Source of the DNA: Arthrobacter crusticola
Lineage (GTDB): Bacteria; Actinomycetota; Actinomycetes; Actinomycetales; Micrococcaceae
Direction of reading: 5' to 3'
DNA length: 64,000 nucleotides
NCBI RefSeq assembly: GCF_004357995.1
Contig: NZ_SMTK01000004.1
Coordinates: 124,001-188,000 of the forward strand
Below are positions 47,386 through 56,767 of this stretch, piece by piece. The notes beneath the pieces are model-generated. The model was not told the origin of the DNA, did no database searches, and was given only the letters and a program-made list of their open reading frames with translations. Each line of letters begins with the position of its first letter. Positions within the stretch are counted from its first letter, which is position 1. Both the position numbers and the translations under genes were made by a program.

Positions 47386-47937
47386 ATGGCAACAGTCCAG
47401 GAATCGATTGAAGTTTCGGTACCGGTCAGCACGGCCTACAACCAGTGGACACAGTTCGAGACCTTCCCCAAGTTCATGGGCGGCGTCGACTCGGTGACCC
47501 AGCTTTCCGCCACCTCCACCCACTGGGTGACAAGCATCGGCGGCGTGAAGCGGGAGTTCGATGCCGAGATCACGGAGCAGCACCCCGACGAGCGGGTTGC
47601 CTGGAAGAGCACCGACGGCGAATCCCACGCCGGCGTGGTGACCTTCCACCGGATCGACGACAACACCACCCGGTTGATGGTGCAGCTCGACTGGCACCCC
47701 GAAACCTTCACCGAGAAGATCGGCTCGGTCGTCAATGCCGACAAGCGCCAGGTGAAAGCCGACCTCAAGCGCTTCAAGGAGTTCATCGAAAAGAGCGGCG
47801 GCGAAAGCGGCGCCTGGCGCGGCGACATCAGCGCGCCCCCCAGCGGAGTGAGCGCCGATGCGTCCCCGGCCAACGGCGACCTTCCGGACCTCTCCCTCGA
47901 TGACCCGGAGTCGGGCGGGCCGCGCGCCGGACAGTAG
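47386..47937 (+). CDS. SRPBCC-family protein (polyketide cyclase/dehydrase-like)
   Basis: A 183-residue soluble protein. Residues ~1-145 form an SRPBCC fold (QESIEVSVPVSTAYNQWTQFETFPKFMGG, RFKEFIEKSGGE), which encloses hydrophobic ligands. The last ~35 residues are Gly/Pro/Asp-rich. The ligand is unknown; similar proteins are often stress-induced. The ATG at 47386 has AAGGAGG upstream. A GGGTAC motif (47295-47300) in the spacer resembles the -10 element of stress sigma factors, though no convincing -35 goes with it. Confidence 0.82.
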   Translation: MATVQESIEVSVPVSTAYNQWTQFETFPKFMGGVDSVTQLSATSTHWVTSIGGVKREFDAEITEQHPDERVAWKSTDGESHAGVVTFHRIDDNTTRLMVQLDWHPETFTEKIGSVVNADKRQVKADLKRFKEFIEKSGGESGAWRGDISAPPSGVSADASPANGDLPDLSLDDPESGGPRAGQ

Positions 47938-47960
47938 GCGCCGAGCCGGCGCACGGACGA

Positions 47961-47994
47961 CGACGGCGGGGCACCAACCGGTGCCCCGCCGTCG
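47961..47994. terminator. Bidirectional hairpin between SRPBCC gene and pstS
   Basis: A perfect 15-bp stem (47961-47975 / 47980-47994) with loop AACC between two convergent genes, followed by GTTCTGT rightward. Confidence 0.8.
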
Positions 47995-48020
47995 TTCTGT
48001 CCTTGCCCGGGAAGGCGCTG

Positions 48021-49142
48021 TCAGCTCTTCGCCACGGTGATCCCGGCAATCGACTGCATGGCCCGGCGGGAGAGCTCGGCCGAGAGCGGGGCGCTCTTCG
48101 CGGCCTCGGCCGCCTCCTGCTGGCCCTCCTCACTCACCGCATACTCGCCGAACGCCTTGGCCACCTCGGCCGACTGTTCGTTCTCATAGCTCGTGCAGTA
48201 GATGTGGTAGGACACCAGCACGAGGGGATACGCCCCCGGGGCCGTCGTGGTGCGGTCAAGTTCGAGGGACATGTCGTAGTCGGGGCGGCCGGGAACCATC
48301 GACGCGAGGTCGACGGCGGCCGCGGCGGCTTCGGCGCTGACGGGCACGTACTCGCTGCCCACGCGCAGGTTCACCCGTCCAAGGGGCGGTCCGACGGCGG
48401 AGTCATCGGCGTAGGTCACGGCGCCCTCGGTGCCCGAGACGGTGCTGACCACCCCGGAGTTGCCCTTGGAGTTCTCCCCGCCGATGTTTCCGGGCCAGGT
48501 GCCGTCGGGCTCATCGGTCCAGATCTCGGGCACCACGGCGTGGAGGTAGTCGGTGAAGTTCTCGGTGGTTCCAGAGTCGTCGGACCTGCTGACCGGGGCG
48601 ATGCGCGTCCCGGGCAGGTCGACGCCCGGGTTCTGCGAGGCGATCTCCGGGTCGTTCCAGACGGTGATCTCACCGCGGAAGATCTTGGCGATGGCCGCCG
48701 CGTCGAGGTTCAGCTCGGTGATGCCCGGGAGGTTGAAGGCGATGCTGATGGGGGAGACGTAGGCGGGAATGTTGAAGGCGCCGCCCGACCCGCAGGCCTC
48801 GGTCGATTCGGCGAGCTCCTCGTCGCTGAGGTAGGCGTCGGACCCGGCGAAGGTCACCGCCCCGGCCAGAAGCGCTCCGCGTCCGGCACCGGAGCCGTCG
48901 GGGGAATACTGCACCTGGGCGCGCGGGTTGACGGTGGCGAAGGCCGCCCGCCACGCCTCCATGGCGGGTCCCTGCGCCGAAGAACCGGCGCCGGTGATGG
49001 CCCCCTGGAGCTTCGAGTCGGCGTTGCGTGCAGCGGCTTCCTGCTCCGGGCCCAGTGGATAGTCGGACCCGCAGGCGGCGAGCGTGACGCCGAGGATGAC
49101 GGCGGAGGCGGCTGCGGTGAGGCGGGAAGGTACGGGTTTCAC
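48021..49142 (-). CDS. pstS: Phosphate-binding lipoprotein PstS
   Basis: A 373-residue substrate-binding lipoprotein. A signal peptide ends in the lipobox LAAC, followed by GSDYPLGP. Family motifs are ITGAGSSAQGPAMEAW, VTFAGSDAYLSDEE and RSDDSGTTENFTDYL. I use GTG 49142 rather than the upstream codon at 49190, because it gives a normal signal peptide and TAACGT ends 7 nt before it (leaderless pattern). No pstC, pstA or pstB lies beside it, so it must work with transporter genes elsewhere. Confidence 0.9.
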   Translation of the reverse strand: MKPVPSRLTAAASAVILGVTLAACGSDYPLGPEQEAAARNADSKLQGAITGAGSSAQGPAMEAWRAAFATVNPRAQVQYSPDGSGAGRGALLAGAVTFAGSDAYLSDEELAESTEACGSGGAFNIPAYVSPISIAFNLPGITELNLDAAAIAKIFRGEITVWNDPEIASQNPGVDLPGTRIAPVSRSDDSGTTENFTDYLHAVVPEIWTDEPDGTWPGNIGGENSKGNSGVVSTVSGTEGAVTYADDSAVGPPLGRVNLRVGSEYVPVSAEAAAAAVDLASMVPGRPDYDMSLELDRTTTAPGAYPLVLVSYHIYCTSYENEQSAEVAKAFGEYAVSEEGQQEAAEAAKSAPLSAELSRRAMQSIAGITVAKS

Positions 49143-49174
49143 CCGGTCTACGTTACAGGCCCGGGTACGGCTTC

Positions 49175-49972
49175 TCAGAGCGAGCGCCACGCCCCGCTGG
49201 TCAGGTGCGACCCTGCCTGCGGGCCCATCTGGAGCATGCCGCCGTCCACGACGAACGATGCCCCGTTGACGTAACTCGACGCCGGCGAGGCGAGGAAGGC
49301 GATGACCGCGGCGACCTCCTTCGCGTCGCCTGGGCGGCCCACCGGGATGCCCGGCCGGTCGACGGTCCGGGGGTCAACGTCCTCGGCGTCGTTCATAGGG
49401 GTCGAGATCTCACCGGGCAGCACCGCGTTGGCCGTGATGCCCCGGTCGGCCAGCTCGAGGGCGATGGTACGCACCAGCCCGCCGAGCCCGTGCTTGGAGG
49501 CGTCGTACGCCGCGGAACCGACCCGGGGCTGCTCCTGGTGCACGCTGGTGACCGCGATGATGCGCCCGCCCCGGCCGGCCGTGACCATCCGGCCCGCGGC
49601 CCGCTGGATGCAGACGAACGCCCCGTCGAGGTTCGCGGCGAGGGTGCCGCGCCAGGTGTCCCAGTCGGTCTCGAGGAACAGGGTGCCGCCGTTGACGCCG
49701 GCGTTGTTGACGAAGACGTCGACGCCGCCGAGCTCCTCGGCCATCGCGTCCACGACGTCGCCGCAGGCGGGGGCGTCGGTGGTGTCGAGCCGGGCGACGA
49801 CGGCCTTCCGCCCGAAGGCGCGGACTCCGCGGGCGGTCTCCTCCGCCCCCTCCGAGTCCGAGTGCCAGGTGATGCCGACGTCGAGCCCGGCCTCGGCCAG
49901 GGCCAGGGCGGTGGCCCTGCCAATCCCCGAATCGGATCCCGTGACGATGGCGGTGGCGGGAGAGAAATCCAT
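49175..49972 (-). CDS. Short-chain dehydrogenase/reductase (SDR)
   Basis: A 265-residue classical SDR with TGSDSGIG cofactor motif, NNAG, catalytic Ser in TSVHQEQPRVGSAAYDASKHG with the YxxxK, and the C-terminal VNGASFVVDGGM. The second residue of the cofactor motif region (DSGIGRATA) and the general form resemble glucose/3-oxoacyl-type dehydrogenases, but no substrate can be named. It stands 32 bp upstream of pstS on the same strand. Confidence 0.9.
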   Translation of the reverse strand: MDFSPATAIVTGSDSGIGRATALALAEAGLDVGITWHSDSEGAEETARGVRAFGRKAVVARLDTTDAPACGDVVDAMAEELGGVDVFVNNAGVNGGTLFLETDWDTWRGTLAANLDGAFVCIQRAAGRMVTAGRGGRIIAVTSVHQEQPRVGSAAYDASKHGLGGLVRTIALELADRGITANAVLPGEISTPMNDAEDVDPRTVDRPGIPVGRPGDAKEVAAVIAFLASPASSYVNGASFVVDGGMLQMGPQAGSHLTSGAWRSL

Positions 49973-50022
49973 CCCGCCATCCTTTCCGCAGGCGCTGGTG
50001 TTTGCAAGGAAAATCCGCTGGC

Positions 50023-50072
50023 TGAAAAAGGTGAAGGCCGGGCCCGGGCGCTCGGTGCGCCCGGGCCCGGCC
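50023..50072 (-). terminator. Terminator of hsp20
   Basis: A perfect 16-bp GC-rich stem (50036-50051 / 50057-50072) with loop TCGGT. Read leftward it is followed by TTCACCTTTTT. It starts 26 bp behind the hsp20 stop. Confidence 0.88.
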
Positions 50073-50097
50073 GGGGAGGGGGAGAGCCCTGCGGCTC

Positions 50098-50562
50098 CTA
50101 GGCTTCGACGGTCTTCTGCCCGGATCCGCCCTCAACGGACTCGCCCTTGACTGCCTCGGAATCCGTTCCCGACATGATCTCGATCTTCCGCGGCTTCGCC
50201 CGCTCGGTCACGGGGATGTTGACGCTCAGCACGCCGTTCTCGTAACGGGCCGAGATGGCGTCGATGTCGATCCCCTGGCCGAGGTTGAGCTGGCGGAGGA
50301 AGGATCCGCTCTCGCGTTCGCGGGTCAGCCACTTGACCCCTTCGGCACCGCGCAGGGTGCGCTCGGCCCGGATGGTGAGCAGCTGGCCGTCGACGTCAAT
50401 ATCGACGGAGCCCGGATCGATGCCCGGAAGGTCAGCGGTCAGGATGTAGTGGTCGCCCTCGCGGTACAGGTCCATGGGCATCAGGCGCAGCCCCTGCCGG
50501 GGATCCAGCAGCGCGCCGGCGACGCGGTCCAGTTCCCGGAACGGGTCGAACTTCATGGCCAT
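50098..50562 (-). CDS. hsp20: Hsp20/alpha-crystallin small heat-shock protein
   Basis: A 154-residue small heat-shock chaperone that holds unfolding proteins. The alpha-crystallin domain spans ~38-130 (LTADLPGIDPGSVDIDVDG, YENGVLSVNIPVTE). I start at ATG 50562, 10 nt after AAGGAG. Upstream are two operators: a HAIR-like repeat (HspR) and a CIRCE-like repeat (HrcA), each overlapping a promoter-like sequence. A strong terminator follows. Confidence 0.94.
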   Translation of the reverse strand: MAMKFDPFRELDRVAGALLDPRQGLRLMPMDLYREGDHYILTADLPGIDPGSVDIDVDGQLLTIRAERTLRGAEGVKWLTRERESGSFLRQLNLGQGIDIDAISARYENGVLSVNIPVTERAKPRKIEIMSGTDSEAVKGESVEGGSGQKTVEA

Positions 50563-50621
50563 TTGAAAACAACTCCTTCGCACAACGGCCACCGACGGTG
50601 GTGGTTTCTTCATCTACAAGA

Positions 50622-50642
50622 GTTGAGCGGGTTCCGCTCAAC
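50622..50642 (-). promoter_or_regulatory. HAIR-like HspR operator at the proximal hsp20 promoter
   Basis: TTGAG-N9-CTCAA (50623-50641) has the spacing of the HAIR consensus CTTGAGT-N7-ACTCAAG. The inverted repeat is 9 bp with a 3-bp centre (50622-50642). On the minus strand TTGAGC (50636-50641) and TGTAGA (50613-50618) form a -35/-10 pair 17 bp apart, so the operator covers the promoter. Confidence 0.7.
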
Positions 50643-50653
50643 CTGCAGTTAAA

Positions 50654-50680
50654 TTAGCACTCTCAGGGGGAGAGTGCCAA
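50654..50680 (-). promoter_or_regulatory. CIRCE-like HrcA operator at the distal hsp20 promoter
   Basis: TTAGCACTC-N9-GAGTGCCAA, one mismatch from the CIRCE consensus. On the minus strand TTGGCA (50675-50680) and TAATTT (50651-50656), 18 bp apart, could be a second promoter covered by this operator. Confidence 0.85.
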
Positions 50681-50795
50681 GTGGTAAGCCGACTTTTTTT
50701 GAGGTCCGGCCGACGCGGACGTCATAACCGGGATATGGACGGCGGAGGCAGCGCCAGGGAGGGGAACAGGGTAGGGAAGCCGTCGCAGCAGGGGC

Positions 50796-50838
50796 TTAAA
50801 AACGCAGCCCTCCCGCAAAGATACTGCGGGAGGGCTTT
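50796..50838 (-). terminator. Terminator of tRNA-Val
   Basis: A perfect 12-bp stem (50806-50817 / 50825-50836); read leftward it is followed by GCGTTTTTAAG. Confidence 0.92.
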
Positions 50839-50915
50839 TGGTGCCTGCGCGGGGCCTCGATCCCCGGGCCTTCCGCGTGTGAAGCGGATGCTCTACCAGA
50901 CTGAGCTACACAGGC
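50839..50915 (-). tRNA. tRNA-Val (CAC)
   Basis: On the minus strand: acceptor arms GCCTGTG / CGCAGGC, anticodon stem TCCGC / GCGGA with loop TTCACAC (anticodon CAC), T-arm CGGGG-ATCGAGG-CCCCG. CCA is encoded at 50839-50841. A terminator follows directly. Confidence 0.95.
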
Positions 50916-51084
50916 AGATGGTTCTCCAATAGCTTAGGGCATTTCCTGTCCGCTCCAAACCCGACCCCGCGGGGCCGGGGCCGCTCCGCTCCGGTTCCGT
51001 ACGCCGCCCGGTAGAATGGACAGCGGTGAGCCGGGAAGTCTGGTCGGCGCTGTCTCAAGTGACCGCCGACACAAGGAGCTTTTC

Positions 51085-52455
51085 TTGTCCTCCACGCCCT
51101 CCCCACCCCTGAACCCTTCCGGCAGGCCCGCGGCCAAGCGGGTCTTCACCCGTGCCAGCTACCCCGAACATCGAAGGATTTCAGCGATCCTGCGCAAGGA
51201 GACGGTGGGCGGTGCGCTCCTGCTCCTCGCGACGGCGCTGGCGCTCATCCTCGCCAACACTCCGGCCGCCGACGGATACTTCGCCCTGCGCGACACCAAA
51301 TTCGGCTACGAACCGCTGCACCTCGAACTCAGTGTCGGTGCCTGGGCGGCCGACGGCCTGCTGGCCATCTTCTTCTTTCTCGCAGGCCTCGAACTGAAGC
51401 GGGAGTTCGTCGCCGGTGATCTGCGCCGCTTCTCCCGTGCCATCGTGCCGGTCGCCGCCGCTGTAGGGGGAGTCGTGGTGCCCGCGCTGATCTACGCTGC
51501 GGTGATCCTGACCAGCGGCTCGGACGCCCTGCGGGGCTGGGCGATTCCCACGGCCACCGACATCGCCTTCGCCCTGGCGGTGCTCGCCGTCGTCGGATCC
51601 CACCTTCCCGGGGCACTGCGGATCTTCCTACTCACCCTGGCCGTCGTGGACGACCTGATCGCCATCAGCATCATCGCCTTCTTCTATTCAGGGGACATCG
51701 CCGCTGCGCCCCTGCTGCTGGCAGTGCTTCCGCTTGCGCTCTACGCCTTCCTGGCCCACCGGTTCTCCCGGTTCTTCCAGCGCCACGTGATGGCGCCGTG
51801 GCTGATCCTGCTGCCCCTCGGATTCATCGTCTGGACCCTGGTGCACGCTTCCGGGATCCACGCCACGGTGGCAGGGGTGCTGTTGGGCTTCGCCATTCCG
51901 GTCCGGCCCCCGCGGAAAGCCCAGGCCGTGGGCTCCACCGTGCCGGACGCCGAGGGGCTGGCGGACACGATGGAGCACCGCATCCGGCCCCTGTCAGCAG
52001 GTGTCGCAGTGCCGGTCTTCGCCTTTTTCTCGGCGGGGGTGACGATCGGCGGCGCTTCGGGGTTCCTCAGCGCCATCACCGACCCGATCGCCGTGGGCAT
52101 CGTCCTGGCACTGGTTGTCGGAAAGCCGGTCGGTATCCTGCTGGCGGTCTGGCTCGTGACCAAGGCCGAAAAGGCTAACCTCGACCCCGACCTGTCCTGG
52201 GTGGACATCGCCGGGGCCGCCATCCTGGCTGGCATCGGCTTCACCGTCTCCCTGCTCATTGCGGAGCTCGGTTTCGGCCAGGGCACCCCCGAGGACGACC
52301 ACGCAAAGGTCGCGGTGCTGATCGGCTCGCTCCTCGCCGCGCTCGCGGCGGCCCTCATCCTGCGCTTCCGCAACCGCCACTACCGGCAGATCGAAGCCAA
52401 GGAAACGGTCGACGCCGACCGGGACGGCGTCCCGGATGTGTTTGAGGAACGCTAG
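51085..52455 (+). CDS. nhaA: Na+/H+ antiporter NhaA
   Basis: A 456-residue membrane antiporter exchanging sodium for protons. The transport aspartates lie in [13 protein letters not shown] and in [18 protein letters not shown] (the DD pair), and about twelve membrane segments are present. I start it at TTG 51085, 6 nt after AAGGAG at 51073-51078; an ATG at 51016 has no such signal. The C-terminal tail ends [15 protein letters not shown], a D-x-D-x-D-G-x-x-D pattern like calcium-binding thrombospondin type 3 repeats, not usual for NhaA. Confidence 0.93.
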   Translation: MSSTPSPPLNPSGRPAAKRVFTRASYPEHRRISAILRKETVGGALLLLATALALILANTPAADGYFALRDTKFGYEPLHLELSVGAWAADGLLAIFFFLAGLELKREFVAGDLRRFSRAIVPVAAAVGGVVVPALIYAAVILTSGSDALRGWAIPTATDIAFALAVLAVVGSHLPGALRIFLLTLAVVDDLIAISIIAFFYSGDIAAAPLLLAVLPLALYAFLAHRFSRFFQRHVMAPWLILLPLGFIVWTLVHASGIHATVAGVLLGFAIPVRPPRKAQAVGSTVPDAEGLADTMEHRIRPLSAGVAVPVFAFFSAGVTIGGASGFLSAITDPIAVGIVLALVVGKPVGILLAVWLVTKAEKANLDPDLSWVDIAGAAILAGIGFTVSLLIAELGFGQGTPEDDHAKVAVLIGSLLAALAAALILRFRNRHYRQIEAKETVDADRDGVPDVFEER

Positions 52456-52697
52456 CGCCGCACCAGCCAGGCCAGGGTCAGCGCTCCGGCCGTCCTGCGG
52501 AACCCGCTGTCGCCGGCGGCGGCCTCAAGGACGGCCCAGATGGCGAGGCTGGCGGTGCTGGCCCGGCCGAGCACCCTGCGGTTTTCGTCCTTCAGTGCCA
52601 TCAGGGACGCCGCGCCCAGTCCGGCCCAGGCCAGGATCAGGGCATTGGGGCGCTGGGCGATGCCCTGCCTGCCGTGGGAGTCGGTGAAGAAACCCAT
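52452..52697 (-). CDS. Small membrane protein translationally coupled to Ku
   Basis: An 81-residue protein I do not recognise. It has two hydrophobic segments (about 19-36 and 46-61) separated by a charged loop ([10 protein letters not shown]). The ATG shares one base with the ku stop codon (TAATG), and it runs until it overlaps the end of nhaA by 4 bp on the other strand. The tight coupling makes it likely that it is translated. Its role is unknown. Confidence 0.6.
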   Translation of the reverse strand: MGFFTDSHGRQGIAQRPNALILAWAGLGAASLMALKDENRRVLGRASTASLAIWAVLEAAAGDSGFRRTAGALTLAWLVRR

Positions 52698-53530
52698 TAC
52701 GCTCCCTTCTTCTTGGAACTGCTCGAGTCCTTTTTGCCGCCGGATTTCTTCTCGCGGTTTTTCTCGAGGCTGCGGCGCAGGGCCTCCATCAGGTCGAGGA
52801 CGTTGGTATCGTCCTCCTCCGACGCGCCGAAGGTCTCCTCGGTGCTCAGCGTGTCGCCCTTCTCGATCTTCGCGTCGATCAGGGTGCGCAGCTGCACCTG
52901 GTATTCGTCGGTGAAGTTCTCAGGGTCGAAGTCCGTGGAGAAGGAATCGACGAGGGCCGCGGACATCTGCTTCTCCTTGGCGGAGATGCGCACCTTTTCC
53001 TCGAGCGCCGGGAAGGAGGCTTCGCGCACCTCGTCATCCCAGAGCAGCGACTGGAGCATCAGGACCTCGCCGCGGACCCGCAGTGCACCGAGCCGGCTCT
53101 TCTGCCGGAGGGAGAACTGGACGATCGCCGTCCGGTCGGTCTCCTCGAGGGTTTTCCGGAGCAGCACATACGCCTTGGTGGAGGCCGAATCGGGCTCAAG
53201 GAAGTAGGAGCGGTCGTACATGATGGGGTCGATCTGGTCGCTGGGAACGAACTCGACCACCTCGATCTCACGGCTTTTCTCGACCGGAAGGGAGCTGAGG
53301 TCCTCCTCGGTCAGCACCACGGTGTGCTCGCCGTCGTCGTAGGCCTTGTCGATGTTCTTGTAGTCGACCACTTCCCCGCAGATCTCACACCGTCGCTGGT
53401 AGCGGATCCGCCCGCCGTCCTTGTCGTGGACCTGGTGGAGGCCGATGTCGTGGTCTTCGGTGGCGCTGTACACCTTCACGGGCACGTTCACCAGCCCGAA
53501 CGCGACGGCTCCCTTCCAGATGGCTCTCAT
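52697..53530 (-). CDS. ku: Non-homologous end-joining protein Ku
   Basis: A 277-residue bacterial Ku, a homodimer that binds DNA ends and recruits LigD. Typical parts are the start MRAIWKGAVAFGLVNVPVKVY, CEICGEVVDYKNIDKAY (zinc-ribbon-like) and QMSAALVDSFSTDFDPENFTDEY. A Lys/Ser-rich C-terminal tail (KSGGKKDSSSSKKKGA) probably binds DNA. I use ATG 53530 because it gives the family N-terminus; an in-frame codon lies 27 bp upstream. ligD is encoded divergently, with one gene between. Confidence 0.96.
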   Translation of the reverse strand: MRAIWKGAVAFGLVNVPVKVYSATEDHDIGLHQVHDKDGGRIRYQRRCEICGEVVDYKNIDKAYDDGEHTVVLTEEDLSSLPVEKSREIEVVEFVPSDQIDPIMYDRSYFLEPDSASTKAYVLLRKTLEETDRTAIVQFSLRQKSRLGALRVRGEVLMLQSLLWDDEVREASFPALEEKVRISAKEKQMSAALVDSFSTDFDPENFTDEYQVQLRTLIDAKIEKGDTLSTEETFGASEEDDTNVLDLMEALRRSLEKNREKKSGGKKDSSSSKKKGA

Positions 53531-53598
53531 GGAACAAGTGAACACCACCGGCAGCACACCTAGCCAGAGCCGGTTTTTCCGCGGTCTACGATGGATAG

Positions 53599-54093
53599 GT
53601 GACTTCCTCCACCGCAGAACCGACAGTCAGCCGCACCACCACCGACGACGGCGCACCCGCCCTGCGCTTCGAGATGCGGTTCGCTGTCCCGCCGGCGGTG
53701 ATGTGGAAGCACCTGACGGATCCGGGCAAGCTCAAGTACTGGTTCCCCGCCGAAATGGACATCCTGCCGCGCCGGGACGCCGAGGTCATCTTCAAGGTAC
53801 CGGGCCAGCGACCGCTGAAGGGCACGGTGCTTGAGGCCTCCAAGCCCACGGTGCTGGCCTTCACCTGGGACCGGGAGGTCCTGCGGTGGGAGTTCACGCG
53901 ACAGGAGGACGGCGGCACCCTGCTGGTGCTGACGATTTCGCCTGCGGATTCCGCCCAGATCGCCGTTTCCGCCGCCGGTTGGCACCTGACCCTGATGGGT
54001 CTCGACGACTACCTCAATGAGCGCGACCTCGGCCAGGATCCGGCCCTCTGGCAGGTCTACGTCGACCGGTACACCTCCCAGTTCTCGTCCTGA
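53599..54093 (+). CDS. SRPBCC/AHSA1-domain protein
   Basis: A 164-residue protein of the START-like AHSA1 group (MRFAVPPAVMWKHLTDPGKLKYWFP, GWHLTLMGLDDYLN). Such proteins bind small hydrophobic ligands; the function here is unknown. The GTG start has no ribosome binding site, but TACGAT ends 6 nt before it, which suggests a leaderless transcript. It lies between divergent ku and co-directional ligD, 48 bp from the latter. Confidence 0.85.
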   Translation: MTSSTAEPTVSRTTTDDGAPALRFEMRFAVPPAVMWKHLTDPGKLKYWFPAEMDILPRRDAEVIFKVPGQRPLKGTVLEASKPTVLAFTWDREVLRWEFTRQEDGGTLLVLTISPADSAQIAVSAAGWHLTLMGLDDYLNERDLGQDPALWQVYVDRYTSQFSS

Positions 54094-54141
54094 CCCGCCG
54101 CACGGGGTGAGGGTGACGGGAGGATCCGCGGCCTTCCGGTA

Positions 54142-56715
54142 GTGGAATTCGGCGCCCATCCGGACAACACTGGGGAAATGGCTCTCCCGGGTTCCCGCAG
54201 TGTGCAGACCGTCACGGTCGACGGGCGTTCCCTGCGGCTCTCGAGCCTGGACAAGGTGCTGTACCCGGAGACCGGCACCACCAAGGCCGATGTGCTGGCG
54301 TACTACGCGGCGGTGGCCGAGCCCCTGATCCGGCATGCCCGCGACCGGCCCGCGACCCGCAAGCGCTGGGTGCACGGGGTGGGGACCGCCGATGCCCCCG
54401 GCCAGGTCTTCTTCCAAAAGAACCTCGACGCCGCGGCTCCGGCCTGGCTGCCCCGCCACCCGATCCGGCACAAGGACCACACGAACGTGTACCCGGTGGT
54501 GAACGATCTGGCCACCCTCACCTGGTTTGGTCAGATCGGGGCCCTGGAGGTCCATGTGCCCCAGTGGCGGTTCGGCCCGCACTCGGCGGTGGGCAACCCG
54601 GACCGGATGGTGCTCGACCTTGACCCCGGGCCGGGAGCGGGCCTGGCCGAATGCGCCGAGGTGGCCCGGCTGGCCCGGGAGATCCTCACCGGCATGGGCC
54701 TTGAACCGTGGCCGGTGACAAGCGGTTCCAAGGGCCTCCACCTGTACTGCCGATTGGACGGGAAGCTGACCTCCGAGCAGGTCTCCGGCGTCGCCCACGA
54801 GCTGGCCCGCGCCCTCGAGGCCGACCACCCCGACCTGGCGGTCAGCGACATGAAGAAGTCCCTGCGCGGCGGGCGCGTTCTGGTGGACTGGAGCCAGAAC
54901 AACCGGAATAAGACCACCGTGGCGCCGTATTCGCTGCGCGGACGCTTCCACCCGACGGTCGCCGCGCCGCGCACCTGGGCCGAGCTCGACGACCCGGATC
55001 TGGCCCACCTCGATTACCGGGAGATGCTCCGGCGCGTCCGGGAACAGGGGGACATCCTGGCCGGCCTCGATCCGGACCCGCAGGACGGTGCCGGCACCGG
55101 CGGCGCGGCGGGCTCCGCCCCGGACCGCCTGGCCCAGTACCGGGCGATGCGCGACGCCGGCAGGACCCCGGAACCCGTGCCCGACGCCGTGGGAGCGTCA
55201 GGGGGCAACAGCTTCGTCATCCAGGAACACCATGCGCGCCGCCTCCACTATGATCTCCGGCTGGAGCGCGAGGGAGTGCTCGTCTCGTGGGCCCTGCCCA
55301 AGGGCCCGCCCGCCACGCCGGACCGGAACCACCTGGCGGTCCAGACCGAGGACCACCCGCTGGAATACGGCACCTTCGAGGGAAATATTCCCAAGGGGGA
55401 ATACGGGGCGGGCGAGATGACCATTTGGGATGCGGGAACCTACGAGCTGGAGAAGTGGCGCGACGGCAAAGAGGTGATCTGCACCCTGTACGGGAAGGAA
55501 AACGGCGGCCTGGCCCGTTCCGGCAGCGCCGTCCGGCGGTACGCGTTGATCAACACCGGCGGTTCCGGGGCGGGAGGACGCAACTGGCTCATCCACCTCA
55601 TGAAGGACCAGTCGGCTTCCGCTTCCTCCGCTGCCGTCACCGGGGACGGGCTCGCCGCCTCCGCGGCCGGCCCGGAAGGGTTTTCCGGTCCGGTTCCATC
55701 GGTGGATCTTCCGGTGACCGGGAATGGCACCATCGGGCCCGGCGCCGCCCCTGACTTCGTGCCGCCCATGCTGGCGACCCTGGCCTCCGCAACGGTCCTG
55801 CCCGATGAATCCGACTTCGCGTTCGAGCTGAAGTGGGACGGGGTGAGGGCTATCGCCGTCGTCGCCGCCGGCGGCGTGCGCCTGTTGAGCCGCAACGGCA
55901 ATGACATGAGCCTGCTCTACCCGGAACTGGGGAACCTTGCCGACTATGTGAACGCCGAGACGGCGGTGCTCGACGGCGAAATCGTGGCCCTCAACGACGG
56001 CGGCCGGCCCGACTTCAGCCTGCTGCAGACCCGGATGAAACTCACCTCGGCCGCCGAGATCGACGCCGCCCGGGCGAGGACACCGGTCCGGCTGATGCTC
56101 TTCGACCTCCTCGACCTCGACGGCACTTCCCTGCTCCCCCTCGGCTACAGCAACCGCAGGGAGATCCTCGACGGCGCCGTCAGCGCTCCGGAGGACGGGC
56201 ATATCCAGGTACCGGAGCAGCTTGACGCCACCCTGGCCGAAGCGGTTGAGGCCAGCAGGGACCTGGGGCTCGAGGGCATTGTCGCCAAGCGCCGCAGCAG
56301 CGTGTACCGCCCCGGAACCCGTACGGAGGCGTGGCTGAAGATCAAGCACCAGCGCACCCAGGAGGTGGTGGTGGTGGGCTGGCGCCCCGGGAAGGGCAAC
56401 CGCGCCTCGAAGATCGGCTCCCTCCTGGTCGCGGTGCCCGATGGGGTGAACCTGAAGTACCTTGGCCGGGTGGGTTCGGGGCTCACCGACCGGGAGCTGG
56501 CCGAGGTGGGCGGCCGGCTGAAGAAGATGGCCCGCAAGACAGCGCCCCTGCCAGATGTCCCCGCCCCCGACGCCGCGGACGCGCGCTGGGTGCGCCCGGC
56601 CCTCGTCGGCGAGGTCCAATACAGCGAACGCACCGGCGGGGGCCGGCTGCGGCACCCGGTCTGGCGCGGCTGGCGGCCGGACAAGAAACCCTCCGATGTG
56701 ACCGTCGAAAACTGA
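54142..56715 (+). CDS. ligD: ATP-dependent DNA ligase LigD (polymerase, nuclease and ligase domains)
   Basis: An 857-residue multidomain NHEJ enzyme. Order: primase-type polymerase (about 25-300, with DLDPGPGAG as metal motif), 3'-phosphoesterase (about 355-500, [19 protein letters not shown]), and ATP-dependent ligase (about 535-850) with the adenylated Lys564 in [11 protein letters not shown]. The order polymerase-phosphoesterase-ligase is that of mycobacterial LigD. The GTG start at 54142 has no clear ribosome binding site, and ATG 54178 is an alternative. It works with Ku. Confidence 0.94.
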   Translation: MEFGAHPDNTGEMALPGSRSVQTVTVDGRSLRLSSLDKVLYPETGTTKADVLAYYAAVAEPLIRHARDRPATRKRWVHGVGTADAPGQVFFQKNLDAAAPAWLPRHPIRHKDHTNVYPVVNDLATLTWFGQIGALEVHVPQWRFGPHSAVGNPDRMVLDLDPGPGAGLAECAEVARLAREILTGMGLEPWPVTSGSKGLHLYCRLDGKLTSEQVSGVAHELARALEADHPDLAVSDMKKSLRGGRVLVDWSQNNRNKTTVAPYSLRGRFHPTVAAPRTWAELDDPDLAHLDYREMLRRVREQGDILAGLDPDPQDGAGTGGAAGSAPDRLAQYRAMRDAGRTPEPVPDAVGASGGNSFVIQEHHARRLHYDLRLEREGVLVSWALPKGPPATPDRNHLAVQTEDHPLEYGTFEGNIPKGEYGAGEMTIWDAGTYELEKWRDGKEVICTLYGKENGGLARSGSAVRRYALINTGGSGAGGRNWLIHLMKDQSASASSAAVTGDGLAASAAGPEGFSGPVPSVDLPVTGNGTIGPGAAPDFVPPMLATLASATVLPDESDFAFELKWDGVRAIAVVAAGGVRLLSRNGNDMSLLYPELGNLADYVNAETAVLDGEIVALNDGGRPDFSLLQTRMKLTSAAEIDAARARTPVRLMLFDLLDLDGTSLLPLGYSNRREILDGAVSAPEDGHIQVPEQLDATLAEAVEASRDLGLEGIVAKRRSSVYRPGTRTEAWLKIKHQRTQEVVVVGWRPGKGNRASKIGSLLVAVPDGVNLKYLGRVGSGLTDRELAEVGGRLKKMARKTAPLPDVPAPDAADARWVRPALVGEVQYSERTGGGRLRHPVWRGWRPDKKPSDVTVEN

Positions 56716-56767
56716 GACCCGCCGGCGGAGGCCTCCGCCGGCGTCGTTCAATCCGAGGAGGAACACC

